From the NCBI GenBank assembly GCA_032622095.1, contig CP136062.1, forward strand, positions 36,082,918-36,146,917: a stretch of 64,000 nucleotides of DNA, in the 5' to 3' direction. The translations under genes and the position numbers were made by a program. Below are positions 13,083 to 24,006 of this stretch, piece by piece. This stretch comes from Siphonodentalium dalli (Eukaryota; Mollusca; Scaphopoda; Gadilida; Siphonodentaliidae). The stretch's first letter is position 1; the number at the start of each line of letters is the position of its first letter. The notes beneath the pieces were generated by a model. It saw nothing but the letters and a program-made list of their open reading frames with translations. It had not been told where the DNA came from and did not search any database.

Positions 13083-13656
13083 CCCCGATGTTCATGACAG
13101 GGGCTGTGCTGGTGCAGCATTGAAGATCATGTGCCAGTGCATTATCGTATATATATGCAAGTCTCCAATAGGGAGCCTCGCATATAAAAAAAGAATGCTC
13201 TGGCTCACAAGGTCAAGGTAAATATTGTTAATTTGTTTGGCCGATGCATTCTCTTATATATGTATGCGAATCGCCCATAGGGAGCCTCGCATTTATAAAA
13301 GAATGCACTGGCTTACAAGGTCAATGTAAATATTGTTAATTTGTTAGGCCAATGCATTCTCTTATATATATATGCGATTCTCCCATAGGGAGCCTCGCAT
13401 ATATAAAAGAATACACTGGCTAAAAGGTCAAGGTAAATATTGTTAATTTGTTAGGCCAATGCATTCTTTTATATATATATATGTGAGTATCCAATAGGGA
13501 GCCTCGATTATATAAAAGAATGCACTGGCTTACAAGGTCCAGGTAAATATTGTCAATTTGTTAGGCCAATGTATTCTCTGATATATTTGCATATATAAGA
13601 GAATGCATTGGCACATGGCTTTTGCAAATTTTCAGGAAACTCCGGTCATGAAAAGG
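13083..13656. mobile_element. piggyBac-like MITE with amplified interior
   Basis: The right end CCGGTCATGAAAAGG abuts TTAA (13657-13660); the left end is decayed (GTTCATGACAGGGG). Between them the core (AGGGAGCCTCGCAT, AAAGAATGCACTGGCT, AAGGTCAAGGTAAATATTG, GGCCAATGCATTCTC) is repeated about four times at 110-120 bp spacing. The short copy at 44615-44868 holds it once. Confidence 0.8.
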
Positions 13657-13679
13657 TTAAGATTTTAGTGTAGAACAAG

Positions 13680-14130
13680 AGCCACGCGAAGAGCACCATC
13701 TTGTTTGATATTGAAATTTCTATCCGTTTATTTCGTAAAGTTTCGATATTTTAAAGGGATAGTAATTTTTTTTTCCTATGTTTTATGCCAAATTGACAAA
13801 GTGGATGTCGGATCTAGTAACTTCAAATGGGGTGCACATACGCCACCTTGTCTTACCGGACTGGCAAATAACCAGAAGGTGTGAACCCACGGCTATCTAT
13901 ACAAGTCAACAAAGAAATACAAAAAACGGCTGATTGTTCTGTCGTCAACATATAATATGTTACATGATAAGGGTATAAAATAGGTGAATGTATATCATGA
14001 TGGAAGAGGAAGGTAGCTGTAAGACATATTAAGGAGGAGGGGGTGTTTTACGGTTCTGGTATTCGTAAAGGTCAAAATGACACCGGAGAGCGCTTGATTT
14101 ATGGGTCCCTAAACGGTTGCCATATTAATC
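13680..14130. other. Gene-free stretch
   Basis: Unique-looking AT-rich DNA. A 36 bp segment bounded by AG and GTAAGA on the minus strand (13857-13892) would fit the phase after the exon at 14433, but it is too short to call. Confidence 0.35.
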
Positions 14131-14138
14131 CTTTTCGA

Positions 14139-14340
14139 CACTTGGGGTGTCTATCTTCATTGGGCTTTTAAACATGGGTTGGGTGTCTATCTTCACTGGG
14201 CTTTTAAACATGGGTTGGGTGTCTATCTTCACTGGGCTTTTAAACATGGGTTGGGGTGTCTATCTTCACTGGGCTTTTAAACATGGGTTGGGTCTCTATC
14301 TTCACTGTGCTTTTTAACGTGGGTTGGGTGTCTATCCACT
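14139..14340 (+). repeat. 39 bp minisatellite, five copies
   Basis: The unit contains TTGGGTGTCTATCTTCACTG and GGCTTTTAAACATGGG and repeats with few changes, lying in the presumed intron just downstream of the exon at 14433-14597. Confidence 0.9.
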
Positions 14341-14432
14341 CAAAGTAGGAGGGGCGGATACACCCGCTCCCCCAAATCCCTCCCATTGTCACCACGTTCC
14401 TGCAAGGCATAAACAGAATATGCTGGACTCAC

Positions 14433-14597
14433 TCGTGAGAAATATCCCTTAGCTTTTCCATGTCGGAGTTGATGCCGAGCCCGTCCTGCAGGCATCGAGC
14501 GTAGTAGAAAGAAGCCATCGCGATTCCCTTCCTGACGTATGCTGGCAAGCAGTCTGTTTTCTCTTGTATCTCCTCTACATCATGGAGCTGTGAACCC
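14433..14597 (-). CDS. Coding exon, Sel1-like helical repeat (internal exon)
   Basis: The minus strand shows acceptor TTTTATTCAG above 14597 and donor GTGAGT below 14433. The 165 nt between are open in a single frame that begins with one nucleotide of a split codon and ends with two. The protein begins GSQLHDVEEIQEKTDC and contains KGIAMASFYYARCLQDGLGI then NSDMEK. This resembles a Sel1-like repeat (small residue, aromatic, A-x-C, DGLG, then D-x-x-K). Sel1 repeats usually act as protein-interaction scaffolds. The preceding exon at 15561-15714 ends in the matching phase. Upstream and downstream exons, and hence the gene's identity, are unresolved. Confidence 0.6.
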
Positions 14598-14634
14598 CTG
14601 AATAAAAGTCAAAGCAATATTTAAAGGTACTCAA

Positions 14635-15060
14635 TCCGATTCGATGGTCCCCATATCATCAGATTCCAACAACAACAACAATGTTTTTTTAAATGCCGCT
14701 CCAGTTATCAGAATCGATTAATTGCCCAAAAATAATGCTCAGTCAACTATAGTATAAAATTGCCTAAAACCAGTTATTTATCAACATATTGTTCAACGAA
14801 ATTGTGCCGGTTTGTAAACATCTGACAAAAAAGCCACTTGATTTTAGAGTTATCCATCTTCATCCACAATTTGGTCCGAGACCGTCGTCTACTCACGATT
14901 TTTTACTGGGCCACCAAAAATTATCAGTTGTGAAAAATAATAGATTTCAAAAATCGATATCTGATCACTCTTGAGCTTTGATGGTTGGGCTCCTAAACTC
15001 GAATTAATTTGTTTTTACCCTAATTTGCGAGCATTAATTCGGATTATGCATCTTTAAAGC
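14635..15060 (+). repeat. Dispersed repeat, second copy at 45112-45500
   Basis: Shared phrases in the same order: CATCAGATTCCA, CGATTAA, CATATTGTTCA versus CATTTTGTTCA, AATAGATTTCAAAAAT, CTCGAATTAATT and GGATTAT. Strongly diverged; family unknown. On the minus strand it lies between the two exons of the Sel1-like gene. Confidence 0.6.
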
Positions 15061-15204
15061 TAGTAATTTCATGACCTTGTTCCAGGTTTGAAAATAGGTC
15101 AATAAATATATCTTATACAAAGTTTCATTTTGGTCACGCGAAGTCAATTTCATGTATCTCAGGCCCGCGGTCTGAAATCCCGCGCATTCAACTTCATTAT
15201 GGTA

Positions 15205-15300
15205 AGTTTTTCGTGGGTAGGCCTACAACCGAATATCGATTTTCCATTCGCGGCAAGCCGCTCGTGGAAAATCGGTATTTGCTTGTACCCACTCGTGATA
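15205..15300. repeat. Short inverted repeat
   Basis: GTGGGTAGG...CGATTTTCCA pairs with CGTGGAAAATCG...TTGTACCCAC across a GCAAGCCGCT loop region. Probably a small hairpin MITE; it lies in the intron between the exons at 15561 and 14597. Confidence 0.5.
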
Positions 15301-15560
15301 ATTCTGGTTTTCAGTCAATAGCCATAATAGTTAACCACTTGTATCAGCGTTGATTATTTGCTCTGCTATTCGATATACCGTATTGACATATAGGTCTATA
15401 GCTGTTGCTCAGCACAAGTAGTAAAATGTGCGACTTGCGACGGGAAGCTGGTAATTAATGTTTTCAACGACGAATACTGTTTATATCATGAAAATGAAGA
15501 TATTGATAACATTTGATAACATTATCCGAAAATGTACTGATAAAGAGTCTAATTGCTTAC

Positions 15561-15714
15561 CCCTTTAATACTTTCGTCATCATTTTGAAGACAAAAGCCA
15601 AGGGCCGTCCCATTGTGGTAGAGCACAGGGGTGGGTCTTTAGTGAACCATGTCGCTATATCACAAACATTTATGGGGCTCTGAGTCTTGATGATTTGGCA
15701 GGGTCTATAGTAAA
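15561..15714 (-). CDS. Coding exon upstream of the Sel1-like exon
   Basis: On the minus strand the acceptor is GTAGGCTCAG (weak pyrimidine tract) and the donor is GTAAGC. The 154 nt are open in one frame only: two nucleotides, 50 codons, two nucleotides. The protein includes CQIIKTQSPINVCDIATWF, then KDPPLCSTTMGRPLAFVF and KMMTKVLKG. Its last two nucleotides (GG) join the single G that opens the exon at 14597 to make a glycine codon, so the exons splice in frame. I do not recognise the family. The phase match between two independently found open segments is the main support. Confidence 0.55.
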
Positions 15715-15726
15715 CTGAGCCTACCT

Positions 15727-17100
15727 TTAAAAGTCTTCATCATGCATTTATTTGATACTCATCATCATGCAATACTAAACGGAACACAATCCAACATCAC
15801 AAGACACATGGATGACATCACATACAGCTATACAGACAGCTTGACAGCAACATCACAACATCACATCGAGCATCAAACATCAATCGAGAGATGTCCAACG
15901 AGAAAAAGGACCCTAAACAAAAGCTAATTATAAGCTTTTAAATGCTACTTGATCAGAAGATTTGAAAACAGACTATACACGTGTTTATTTGTTTACTCTG
16001 TTCTGATCAATAGAAAATGTGATCCAGTTGCGAAACGAAAACGAAACCACGGACTACCAAAATCCGGAAAACACAACTTTACCGGGTTTCAATTTACCAA
16101 AATCCGGACCACGATATTGGCAGATAACAAATCGAATTTAAAGTTTGGACTTTGCCCAAACGCTAAAAACAGAGCTGACAATACAAAAATTTAGACATAA
16201 TTATAATACTAAAGGAATACAGCCACACCAAAACAATGTGTTTACAATTTTCACTGAATAACATGAACATATTAAATTTTCAACAAAATTTATCAAATTT
16301 TCAACATAATTTATGTTTTTATGCATTTTTTAGCATAAAACTGTTCAATTGTTATTGTCTCTTCCACTCCAACGCTGAATATCTCCAGAAATCCTGACTG
16401 TCATTTTTCAGACCGAAAACACGAAATTTCACCAAGTTCCAATTTTCACACCAAATTCAAAGTTCCACACTATAATCAGAGCTATAGCTATACGAATGTT
16501 CGAAATCTAAAGAGCATTGCTCGGGCGACAATTGAACTTACTCGGGCGAGAACGGAACATACAGAGCGGGAATCGGAGCGAAAACATAAATCACCAATGC
16601 AACATTTTGCTGGCTTTTTTGACAACAAAATTATCAGAGAATATGTCCCGCTTGAAGATAAAGATAAATATTTACATAATATGTTATTAAACGTATCTTA
16701 TAGCTGTATTTGATAGTTTTTCGGCCTGCAAATTGCTTGGTCGACAAGCGGAAAAACTCACAACGGAATCGGCATTTGCTCGGGCGGAATGAGATTTCGA
16801 GGAGCATATCCTCCACAATGTTATGAAGGGACACGAAAACCTATCTCCATATCCACATCATGGAGTGACAACGTGGTCATGTCGTCTGAGTTAAATATGT
16901 CAACCCAACTATTTGAAACACTCGCAGCCACATGTTGATTTTCTCTCTCAAGTCAGCCGTACACGTGCATGGTTGTTTTACATGTACTTTTTAAAAGTTC
17001 ATTTCATTGATGTCCATAACTATGTGAGTGTCAGAATGATTAGTTTGAGCACATAACCATTCATCTGCTCAACAAAATGATGATGCAGTTACAAATTAAT
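15727..17100. other. AT-rich stretch without a supported gene
   Basis: Holds CATCA-rich low complexity at 15725-15900 and a TGATCAGAA/TTCTGATCA pair at 15951-16012. A minus-strand frame at 16700-16834 (CGTT then GTGAGT) could be an exon but has no partner. Further exons of the Sel1-like gene would lie here or beyond. Confidence 0.4.
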
Positions 17101-19130
17101 CGATGTTATTTTTCGTCGTGGTGATTTTTTTACATATAACTTCAGGGAGATTAAGAACTGAAAATATAACCAGATACAATTCTTTTACGAAAATATTTTG
17201 TCAGTTTTTAATGCGGGCAGCACGGTGCGCGAATTCAAAATTTGCGAATACAAAACTGAGCAGTCAAACTAGCAGTTTGGCGTTCGTTAGGCGTTCGAAA
17301 TTAGAAAAACAAATAATGCAGTTTTTCGAGTAAAAGGTTTTATTTTGACCCAATTCGTGCTCCACGACACGAATCTGGTCAAAATTCCATCGTTTTCCCC
17401 AATTTTCAGACCCCGCTTACACATTCGATTTTACTTAATATTTAGAAATTTGTTGTAGTCTGCGACTCATGCATTTGGTCACGGTGACCCCCAGTCGGGA
17501 CACATGTCCACACCAAATTTGGATCAAATCGGCCGATAAACACGGCTAGTATATATTTAGCGCCCTGTACTAACTTAGCACACATATATCATAAAAGTCC
17601 AGCGGAGGTCTGGAAACTAGGGAAAACTTGACCAGATTCGTTTTGACCAGATTCGTGTGGCGGAGCTCGGATTGGGTCAAAATAAGTCTGTCACTCGAAA
17701 AACCCAGAATCGATTTTTAAGTCAAACTTTTCTAAGTCGAATATCAACTGAATGTCTAACACCGAACGCCTAACCAACTTCGCTCGAAAATATCTGATTT
17801 TGATTAAAAAAATTTTAATCGGTAACAGTCTGCGGTCCGTGCATTTGGTTACCACCATTACTAATGGGGAGGCACTCCCTCACCAAATTTGAGGTCGGTC
17901 GGTCGGTCAATAAGCATGGCGTGTGCCCTCTATAGCAGAATCATCTAAGCAAAATTGTCTGTCCAGTGGTGGTCTGGAAATTGGTGAAAACGATGGAATA
18001 TTTACTCTTATGACTAAATTAAATGTGTAGGTTTTCTACACAAAATGTGTAGCCCTGCTACACAATCATTATTCATTTTTGATCTTAAAAATATTTGTGT
18101 AGTATATGTGTAGTTGTATGTACGTACACAAATTGTGTAACAATTTTTACACAATAAATTGGTCAATCTCTACACATTTATACACAATGGTGCGCATAAA
18201 GTCAACACATATCCCTTACAAATTTTGTGTAGATTCTTACACATATAGATGGTAGACAAGAATGTAAGTTCAGTATTCCGAACTGTTGGTATATAGTATT
18301 GATGTCATATTGAGAATTATATTTTAAAACTTTCATGGCGTACGATGGTACGTAATATTTTGCTCTATCATGTGTCAGTTTTCGTTTTAATTGAACAAAC
18401 CAGAGTCGCGGCGTGGTTGCATAATATACTAGTTTTACCGTATTACAACAAACATATAAACGAGTCTAAGAGCAGTATTCGCCATGAAAGTTTTAACAAA
18501 TAAATCCTGATATATCATTAATACTATACCCACAAGTCGGAATTCTGAACTTACATTCCTTGTCTACGATCGCTGTAGATTGTATTCCAAAAAATAAACA
18601 CAAACAATATGGGCGTCATGTAGCAGACTATGAAACTGAAGGCACCGCAATGCGCATGCTCTACGTTCTTACACAATTGTGTGTAACAAAATATACACAT
18701 TATGTGTAGAACGGCCCTTGATCAATGTATTTGTATGTAAATCTACACATTTCTATGTGTATTAACCGAGTTTACACATTTGATGTGTAATCGTTTCTAC
18801 ACATTAGTTATAAGAGTGTTGACCAGATTCGTGTAGCGGAGCACGAGTTCGGTCAAAATAAGACTTTCACTCAAAAAACTTAAAATAATTGTTTGGGTCA
18901 AAATTTTCTAAGTCTAACGCACAACGAGCGTCAAACGAACGTTACACTGCTAGTTTGACATTTGATTTTACTTATTATTTAGAAATGGGTTGTAGTTTGC
19001 GACCCATGCATTTGGTCGCGGTGATTCCTCGTCGGGACACATGTCCACACCAAATTTGGAGCAAATCGGCCGATAAACACGGCTAGTATATAGCTCCCTA
19101 CAATATTTTAGCCCACAAATCAACAAAGCG
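17100..19130. repeat. Dispersed repeat, several partial copies in both orientations
   Basis: Phrases recur: GACCAGATTCGTGT, GCATTTGGTCACGGTGA, CACACCAAATTTGGA and CGGCCGATAAACACGGCTAG (17450-17545 and 18965-19085, weaker at 17815-17925). The segment 17335-17400 is in reverse orientation to 17620-17700. The foldback at 18003-18818 splits one copy: GAAAACGATGGAAT lies left of it and TTGACCAGATTCGTGT right of it, and these are contiguous at 17360-17400 (reverse complement). Confidence 0.7.
18003..18818. mobile_element. Foldback MITE built on TGTGTAG words
   Basis: The ends pair: ACTCTTATGACTAA on the left with TTAGTTATAAGAGT on the right. Both arms are full-length reverse complements, including ACAAGAATGTAAGTTCAG paired with CTGAACTTACATTCCTTGT and AAAACTTTCATGGCG with CGCCATGAAAGTTTT. 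The loop is about 130 bp near 18360-18490. The outer 250 bp of each arm are packed with TGTGTAG/CTACACA in both orientations. No coding capacity, so any mobility would be in trans. Confidence 0.8.
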
Positions 19131-19790
19131 AAATCCAGCGATCGTCTGGGATAATGGGGGAACCCAGGATATTGGGACCAAATTGGAGTTGGGGAGTACG
19201 AATTGGGTAAAAAGAACACCTTTCGCGCAAAAAACTGAAAAACAGAGGAAACTTCAGATACTTCGAGCGGGGAAGCACGAACTGAACCAACGGAGCACCT
19301 CTCCCGCCAAAACCAGAAAGTTGAATGTCAAACGAATGTCGAACGCCTAACTAACTTCACACACCTTTAAACATGTACATTTGACAATATTTATGACATT
19401 ACTGTGATGTGCTTATGTGGCGAACATGTATACGTTGTGTGTCCCTATTGGACAATATATTAGTTCATGTTCATATTTCTAGGTGAGCGGCATATAAACA
19501 ACTAAATTCCAGCCCCTTTTTTGTTCTTCCATATTATATTGTAAAACCACTAATCCGATTGGCCGCCATTCTAATATGGATATGTTTGTGCCATTCTAGT
19601 GAGGTATATAGGTATAAATAATTCGTTACAAAATATAATGTGTTTAGATACGATCGGTTCGATTCGATTAGACATCAAATATGTCAGTTTCCTCAGTCAA
19701 TGTTCTACTAATTTTACAAAATTCTCTATTTGGATAAGACGTTAATTCAATAATCTTCAGCAAGGGAAAACGAATAGAATCACAAACTAA
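19130..19790. other. No gene recognised
   Basis: Mostly unique AT-rich DNA following the dispersed repeat. No domain or splice-bounded frame stands out. Confidence 0.4.
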
Positions 19791-19967
19791 TTATGGTTCC
19801 TCAAAGTATACTTGACATTCCATGGCATTGTATGTGTCACACAATTCCAACTCGAAGTGGTTGATGATAGCTCTCTTCAGTGCTATATAGTTATATAAAC
19901 GGTATCTCTCACCAAGTTCGTGTTGAAAGGAACAGCATGTTGCATAGGCCATCGATATATATGATTG
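19791..19967 (-). CDS. Possible coding exon or gene remnant with stop
   Basis: The minus strand is open from 19967 to a TAA at 19791-19793, with an ATG at 19952. The product contains FQHELGERYRLYNYIALKRA and NHFELELCDTYNAMECQVYF. Composition is that of a helical soluble protein and not of a shadow frame. No good acceptor precedes it. A second open minus-strand frame lies at about 20090-20265 (contains EWWEAICVSRAPKGLDLS). Family not recognised; it could be a terminal exon, a pseudogene or chance. Confidence 0.35.
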   Translation of the reverse strand, partial: QSYISMAYATCCSFQHELGERYRLYNYIALKRAIINHFELELCDTYNAMECQVYFEEP

Positions 19968-20589
19968 TTAATGCTACCTGGGTGACCGATGTCAGAGTCG
20001 AATCGAATATCCGATATTCGCATGACCATACTTAGTCCTAATTTGCTACATGTCAATCACTGCATAAGGTGACCATTGTTCGGCTTTTATGATAATTTAG
20101 TTTCAAGTACTTTCGACCTCGCTGGAACGTTTGAATTTGATAGATCAAGGCCCTTGGGTGCACGTGAAACGCATATAGCTTCCCACCATTCTACCAATAT
20201 GAAACATTTGTTATATAATTTACTACAAACGCAGTGAGATCTTTGTAATTCATTGGGTTGTTATACAACTTACATTTGCCCGCAATTAGCCCTCAAGTAT
20301 CAGGGCGGATTCGGTTATACAGTCACTCGTGGCATTCCTCGTCTCCACAACGCAAGGCGAAACATAGCAGAGACGTTAATTAGTATGTAGTCACAATATT
20401 TATCATTCAGAAGTGTGCAACAAACAATCAAACATTTATGACGAATTGTATGAACATTTTCCAGGCAATTTGACATATATGTGAACGTACCCTTATGGAC
20501 TGAGAAATTCGATCATTCTGTCGACATATAGCATATTTATAGGGACTTCACTCGATTGCAAATATAGACTTTTGAATAGGGCGCAATGA

Positions 20590-20965
20590 ACGTGATCGAT
20601 TGAATCAAAAACATACTGATACAGACTTGTATATCGAGTGTTATATTGACATCCGTGATATATTATTCAATTGTTATCCAAAACTCAAAGACGTGAACGC
20701 CCTTAAAAATTGCATATATAGACTTAGATGTGGTGCAAAGAAAGTGAAACATGCGTTGACACAATACTGGTGCATACCGTTGTATACATTTGTATCGAGT
20801 GCAGTACTTTGACATCCAGACGCGATGATTAAATATTTATCAAACACCTAAGAGACGTGACATCCCTTCAAAATTGATATAAATTCAACCGCCGTATAGT
20901 CTCCATTACTTCAGTCCAGAATTTTCTGATAGCAACGACATTTCCTACATTTGTACTCACAAGGT
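20590..20965 (+). promoter_or_regulatory. Duplicated segment with possible TATA promoter and 5' exon
   Basis: Two diverged copies of a roughly 165 bp unit lie in tandem (ATCGAGTG...TTGACATCC...GACGTGA...CCCTTAAAAATTG, then ATCGAGTG...TTGACATCC...GACGTGACATCCCTTCAAAA). The second ends in GATATAAATTC, a TATA-like box at about 20876. About 85 bp further is a strong donor-like ACAAG|GTAAGT at 20963. This could be a core promoter plus a noncoding first exon on the plus strand. No coding exon for it was found. Confidence 0.2.
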
Positions 20966-21282
20966 AAGTCTTTTCTGTTTCTTGTACCTAATTAATGCGA
21001 CGATGTCGTTCGTTCCTATTGCCGTAATGTTAAATCGAAATGTTTAGTTGCGGTCATTGGTAATACGAACGTTTCTACTAGGGAGCCCTGTGATCCAGTG
21101 GTTAGCGTGTCCTGTTTGTTTTCGCTATCAAGTACACAGCTAGATGACTACTCCGTCCTATTTACATTCATGGATGTTTTGACAATTGAAGACGTGCACT
21201 CGCGCTGCGGCTTGTGCGTTAAATGAGTATTTCCCGGGTGTCGATGAACCTGAGAATATGGACCAATATAAATTGAACACAA

Positions 21283-21800
21283 TTGGCTGCGGACACACGT
21301 ATCACAGTAGCGATGGCATAGTAGGTGTGACAATTAATTATGGTGCAATTTTTGTGACAATTGGTCGTCATATTCCTGTGCCATAGCGAGACATGTCGCC
21401 CGCCGCACATACACACAATGAGTCTTTTCCAAGCTCTATCAGCGTCGAGATCGACATCTCAATGATTTATCAAACCGAATGTCTTGTCGCTGTTGATCGT
21501 TACTCAACACGCAATGTTATATTTTTAATGCTAACACACATGACAATTCTGGACGATCGGTCGTGCAATTTTATGTATCGTAGAGAATACAATGTGGCTA
21601 AACGTAATGAATAGAGATCAACCTTGGTGAAACGCAATGGGTTAATTGGTCAGTCGAATCACTGTGCGAATATGCGGCGCGCGACACGACTCCCTATGGC
21701 ATATAAATTGTGTTGACCAATAGTCACCAAACTCTACCATAATTAATTGTCACACCTACTATGTCATCGCTACTGTGGTACGTGTGTCCGCAGCCAAAAA
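21283..21800. repeat. Inverted repeat, about 135 bp arms, 240 bp spacer
   Basis: Left arm 21283-21420 (GGCTGCGGACACACGTATCA, then GGTGTGACAATTAATTATGG) is the reverse complement of 21660-21800 (CCATAATTAATTGTCACACC, then GTACGTGTGTCCGCAGCC). Arms differ by only a few bases in the first 65 bp. Confidence 0.85.
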
Positions 21801-22700
21801 AATATTAGTGGGAACATATATTTGAATAATGACATTTTTGGTTGTTTTACGACCACAATCAACATGGCTATTCATGTCGTGTTTTCAAATACCTGAGCAG
21901 CCATGATTAAATTTTGTTCAGGAAAGTTTCATGCAGATCACTATTATATTGTTTTTATTAAATCTCTCGTACTGTGCCGATCACTGGAAATTCACTTTTC
22001 AAATACAAAATGACGATACATTAACTGTCTTATCAGTATCAGTTTGACATACCCGCATTATAACCCCAGTGTAACCGATAGCATCACGAATAATTTTGTC
22101 TCGAGTTTGTTTATTCTTCAGGACTATCCTGACCGGTCGATTTTTGTTCGAAGATCTGTTGCCAAGTCTGTAAAAGGACAAGACATGTATGTCGTTAAAT
22201 TTTGACCTTCCTTGTAATTCATTGCTTATAATGTGCCAGTCCTGTTCTCTTGAATATTATTCTGTTTCTGGCAATTCGGGTATATTTGCTATCACGATGT
22301 TGTGGTTCTTTGATTCTGAAATTCCAGTTGGTTCTTTATATGCGTTAATGGGTGTTTTAAGTTTTTCTTCTATAATAGTTTCTAGCAAAGTCTGTTTTTT
22401 TCTTGTATTTCTGTTCGCTACTGTTCAAATAATCGTTTGTTTTTCTCTTCGAATTCTTTGATTAGTTTTTCTGATTTTCTTTTTGATGCCTCTAATTGCG
22501 TGTATGTTTCTTCTCGTGCAGTTGTTTGTTTTTCTTCACATCTATTTATTCTTTTTTCTTCACATGTAAAATAAATATGGCGACCCCCGTCGGTTCGTTT
22601 TAAAGCGAGCGACGACATCTGTAGCGAAGTTCAAATTGGGTTATAAATTACTACAATAAATAATAGTGCTTTTTATATAGAATCGTGTTACATTCAGCGA
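21800..22700. other. No gene recognised
   Basis: A T-rich plus strand at 22190-22560 gives lysine/glutamate-rich minus-strand frames that look compositional. No domain or clear splice structure. Confidence 0.4.
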
Positions 22701-22709
22701 TGTTTAGAC

Positions 22710-22870
22710 AAGGTCCAGTCCTTCACGTGACAAAATGCCATGTCGATAAACACGGAGAAGACGAAATGTTTGATTTCCAGAACGAGGAAGCCAAAAGTTC
22801 ACCCAAAGTTTTTCCTCGAAGATAATCCCTTGGATCTGGTTAACGAATATACATATCTCGGAATGACGCA
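22710..22870 (+). pseudogene. LINE reverse transcriptase fragment
   Basis: The frame reads SINTEKTKCLI, then KPKVHPKFFLEDNPLDLVNE and YTYLGM. This is the stretch just after the catalytic palm in LINE reverse transcriptases (N-x-x-KTK followed by YLG). Flanking protein is lost by frameshift on both sides. Same strand as the C-terminal piece at 23151, so both may come from one decayed element with an AT microsatellite between. Confidence 0.65.
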
Positions 22871-23056
22871 AAAGTATTGGTGGTATATATCCAAGGTTGA
22901 GTACGTTTGTGTCCAATGTTCTTCACCAAAAACGTGTCTGTATTCCAGAGAGTAAATACTTCCGTTAACCCTAGTACATATGTTCCGTGATGTTTCTTAT
23001 ATATGTTTGCATTATTTGTATTATGTATTTATATACCTATATCTTCATTATATATG

Positions 23057-23096
23057 GAGGATAAATAAAGATATATATATATATAGCTATATATAG

Positions 23097-23135
<39 letters not shown>
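23057..23135. repeat. AT dinucleotide microsatellite
   Basis: A nearly pure (AT)n run with two AGCTATAT interruptions, immediately before the LINE C-terminal ORF. Confidence 0.95.
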
Positions 23136-23136
<1 letters not shown>

Positions 23137-23150
23137 ACGCTTAATGTAGA

Positions 23151-23828
23151 ATGGCTTCATATGCGGTTAAAATCTCATCCAGCTGTACGAGTAGCATATT
23201 AAGTGATGCAATGCGCAAACAGCGCAGCGGGGTAGCTGGAAATTCGATATTCAAAAGTCTGGAGTCACTTGTCTTGACTGTACTCCCGGACATTACTAAC
23301 AACAAGCCTCTAATTAACAAGCTTCTAAAGTCATTTAAACGCCAGCGTCGAGAAAATCCCACTGAAGACTTCAGAACAAGTATGTGCGATGATGTTTCAA
23401 AAACTGGTAAACATAAATTAAGAACATATCGACTTTTTAAAAGAGATATTGTCCTAGAACCATATCTTTTAAATACAGCTTCGCCAGCTGACCGCTCAGC
23501 ATTTACACGTCTAAGAATAAGCAATCATTCTCTTGCCATTGAAAAGGGTCGTCACGCTCAACCACCGATTCCTTTAGCCAGAAGAGTATGTGTTATGTGT
23601 AATGACGAAACCATCGACGATGAGAGGCATTTCCCAATTGATTGTCCAACATTTCTTCCTATACGGAATGAACTCATTAATATTATGGGTGACAATTTTA
23701 TCAAGTTTCGATTGATGAGTCGATTGGACCAACTCACACATATATTAGCCAATGACACAGCTCAGATATACTCCGAAACTTGCAACGTATTCAAGCGGTT
23801 ATTCGAGGCCAGATCACAGCTAAACTAG
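23151..23828 (+). pseudogene. LINE ORF2 C-terminal fragment (225 aa open)
   Basis: The open frame ends in the region typical of LINE ORF2 C-termini: HKLRTYRLFKRDIVLEPYL, FTRLRISNHSLAIEKGRH, then the knuckle RVCVMCNDETIDDERHFPID ending in C (C-x2-C...H-x4-C). All knuckle residues are present. Endonuclease and catalytic RT motifs are missing upstream, so it is 5'-truncated and not autonomous. The intact frame suggests a younger copy than the 3480-3770 piece. Clade not resolved. Confidence 0.8.
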
Positions 23829-24006
23829 ACAAATTACGTTGTGTTGAATCATGTATGATAACTCCCTATACAGATAAACATATTCGCAATTAATGAATAT
23901 ATATATACTAGCAGGGTTACCCGGCGTTGCACAGGTTAAAGTGATGAGAAACCCTCTGTGGATATTTGGTGTTACACGTATTCTCATAAATTGTATATCC
24001 AAATGG

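Noticed and set aside
13857-13892. 36 bp minus-strand segment between AG and GTAAGA, phase-compatible with the exon at 14433
   Set aside because: Too short to distinguish from chance.
21081-21160. tRNA-like A-box phrase (CCAGTGGTTAGCGTG)
   Set aside because: No B box at the right distance and no cloverleaf could be formed; at most a SINE head remnant.
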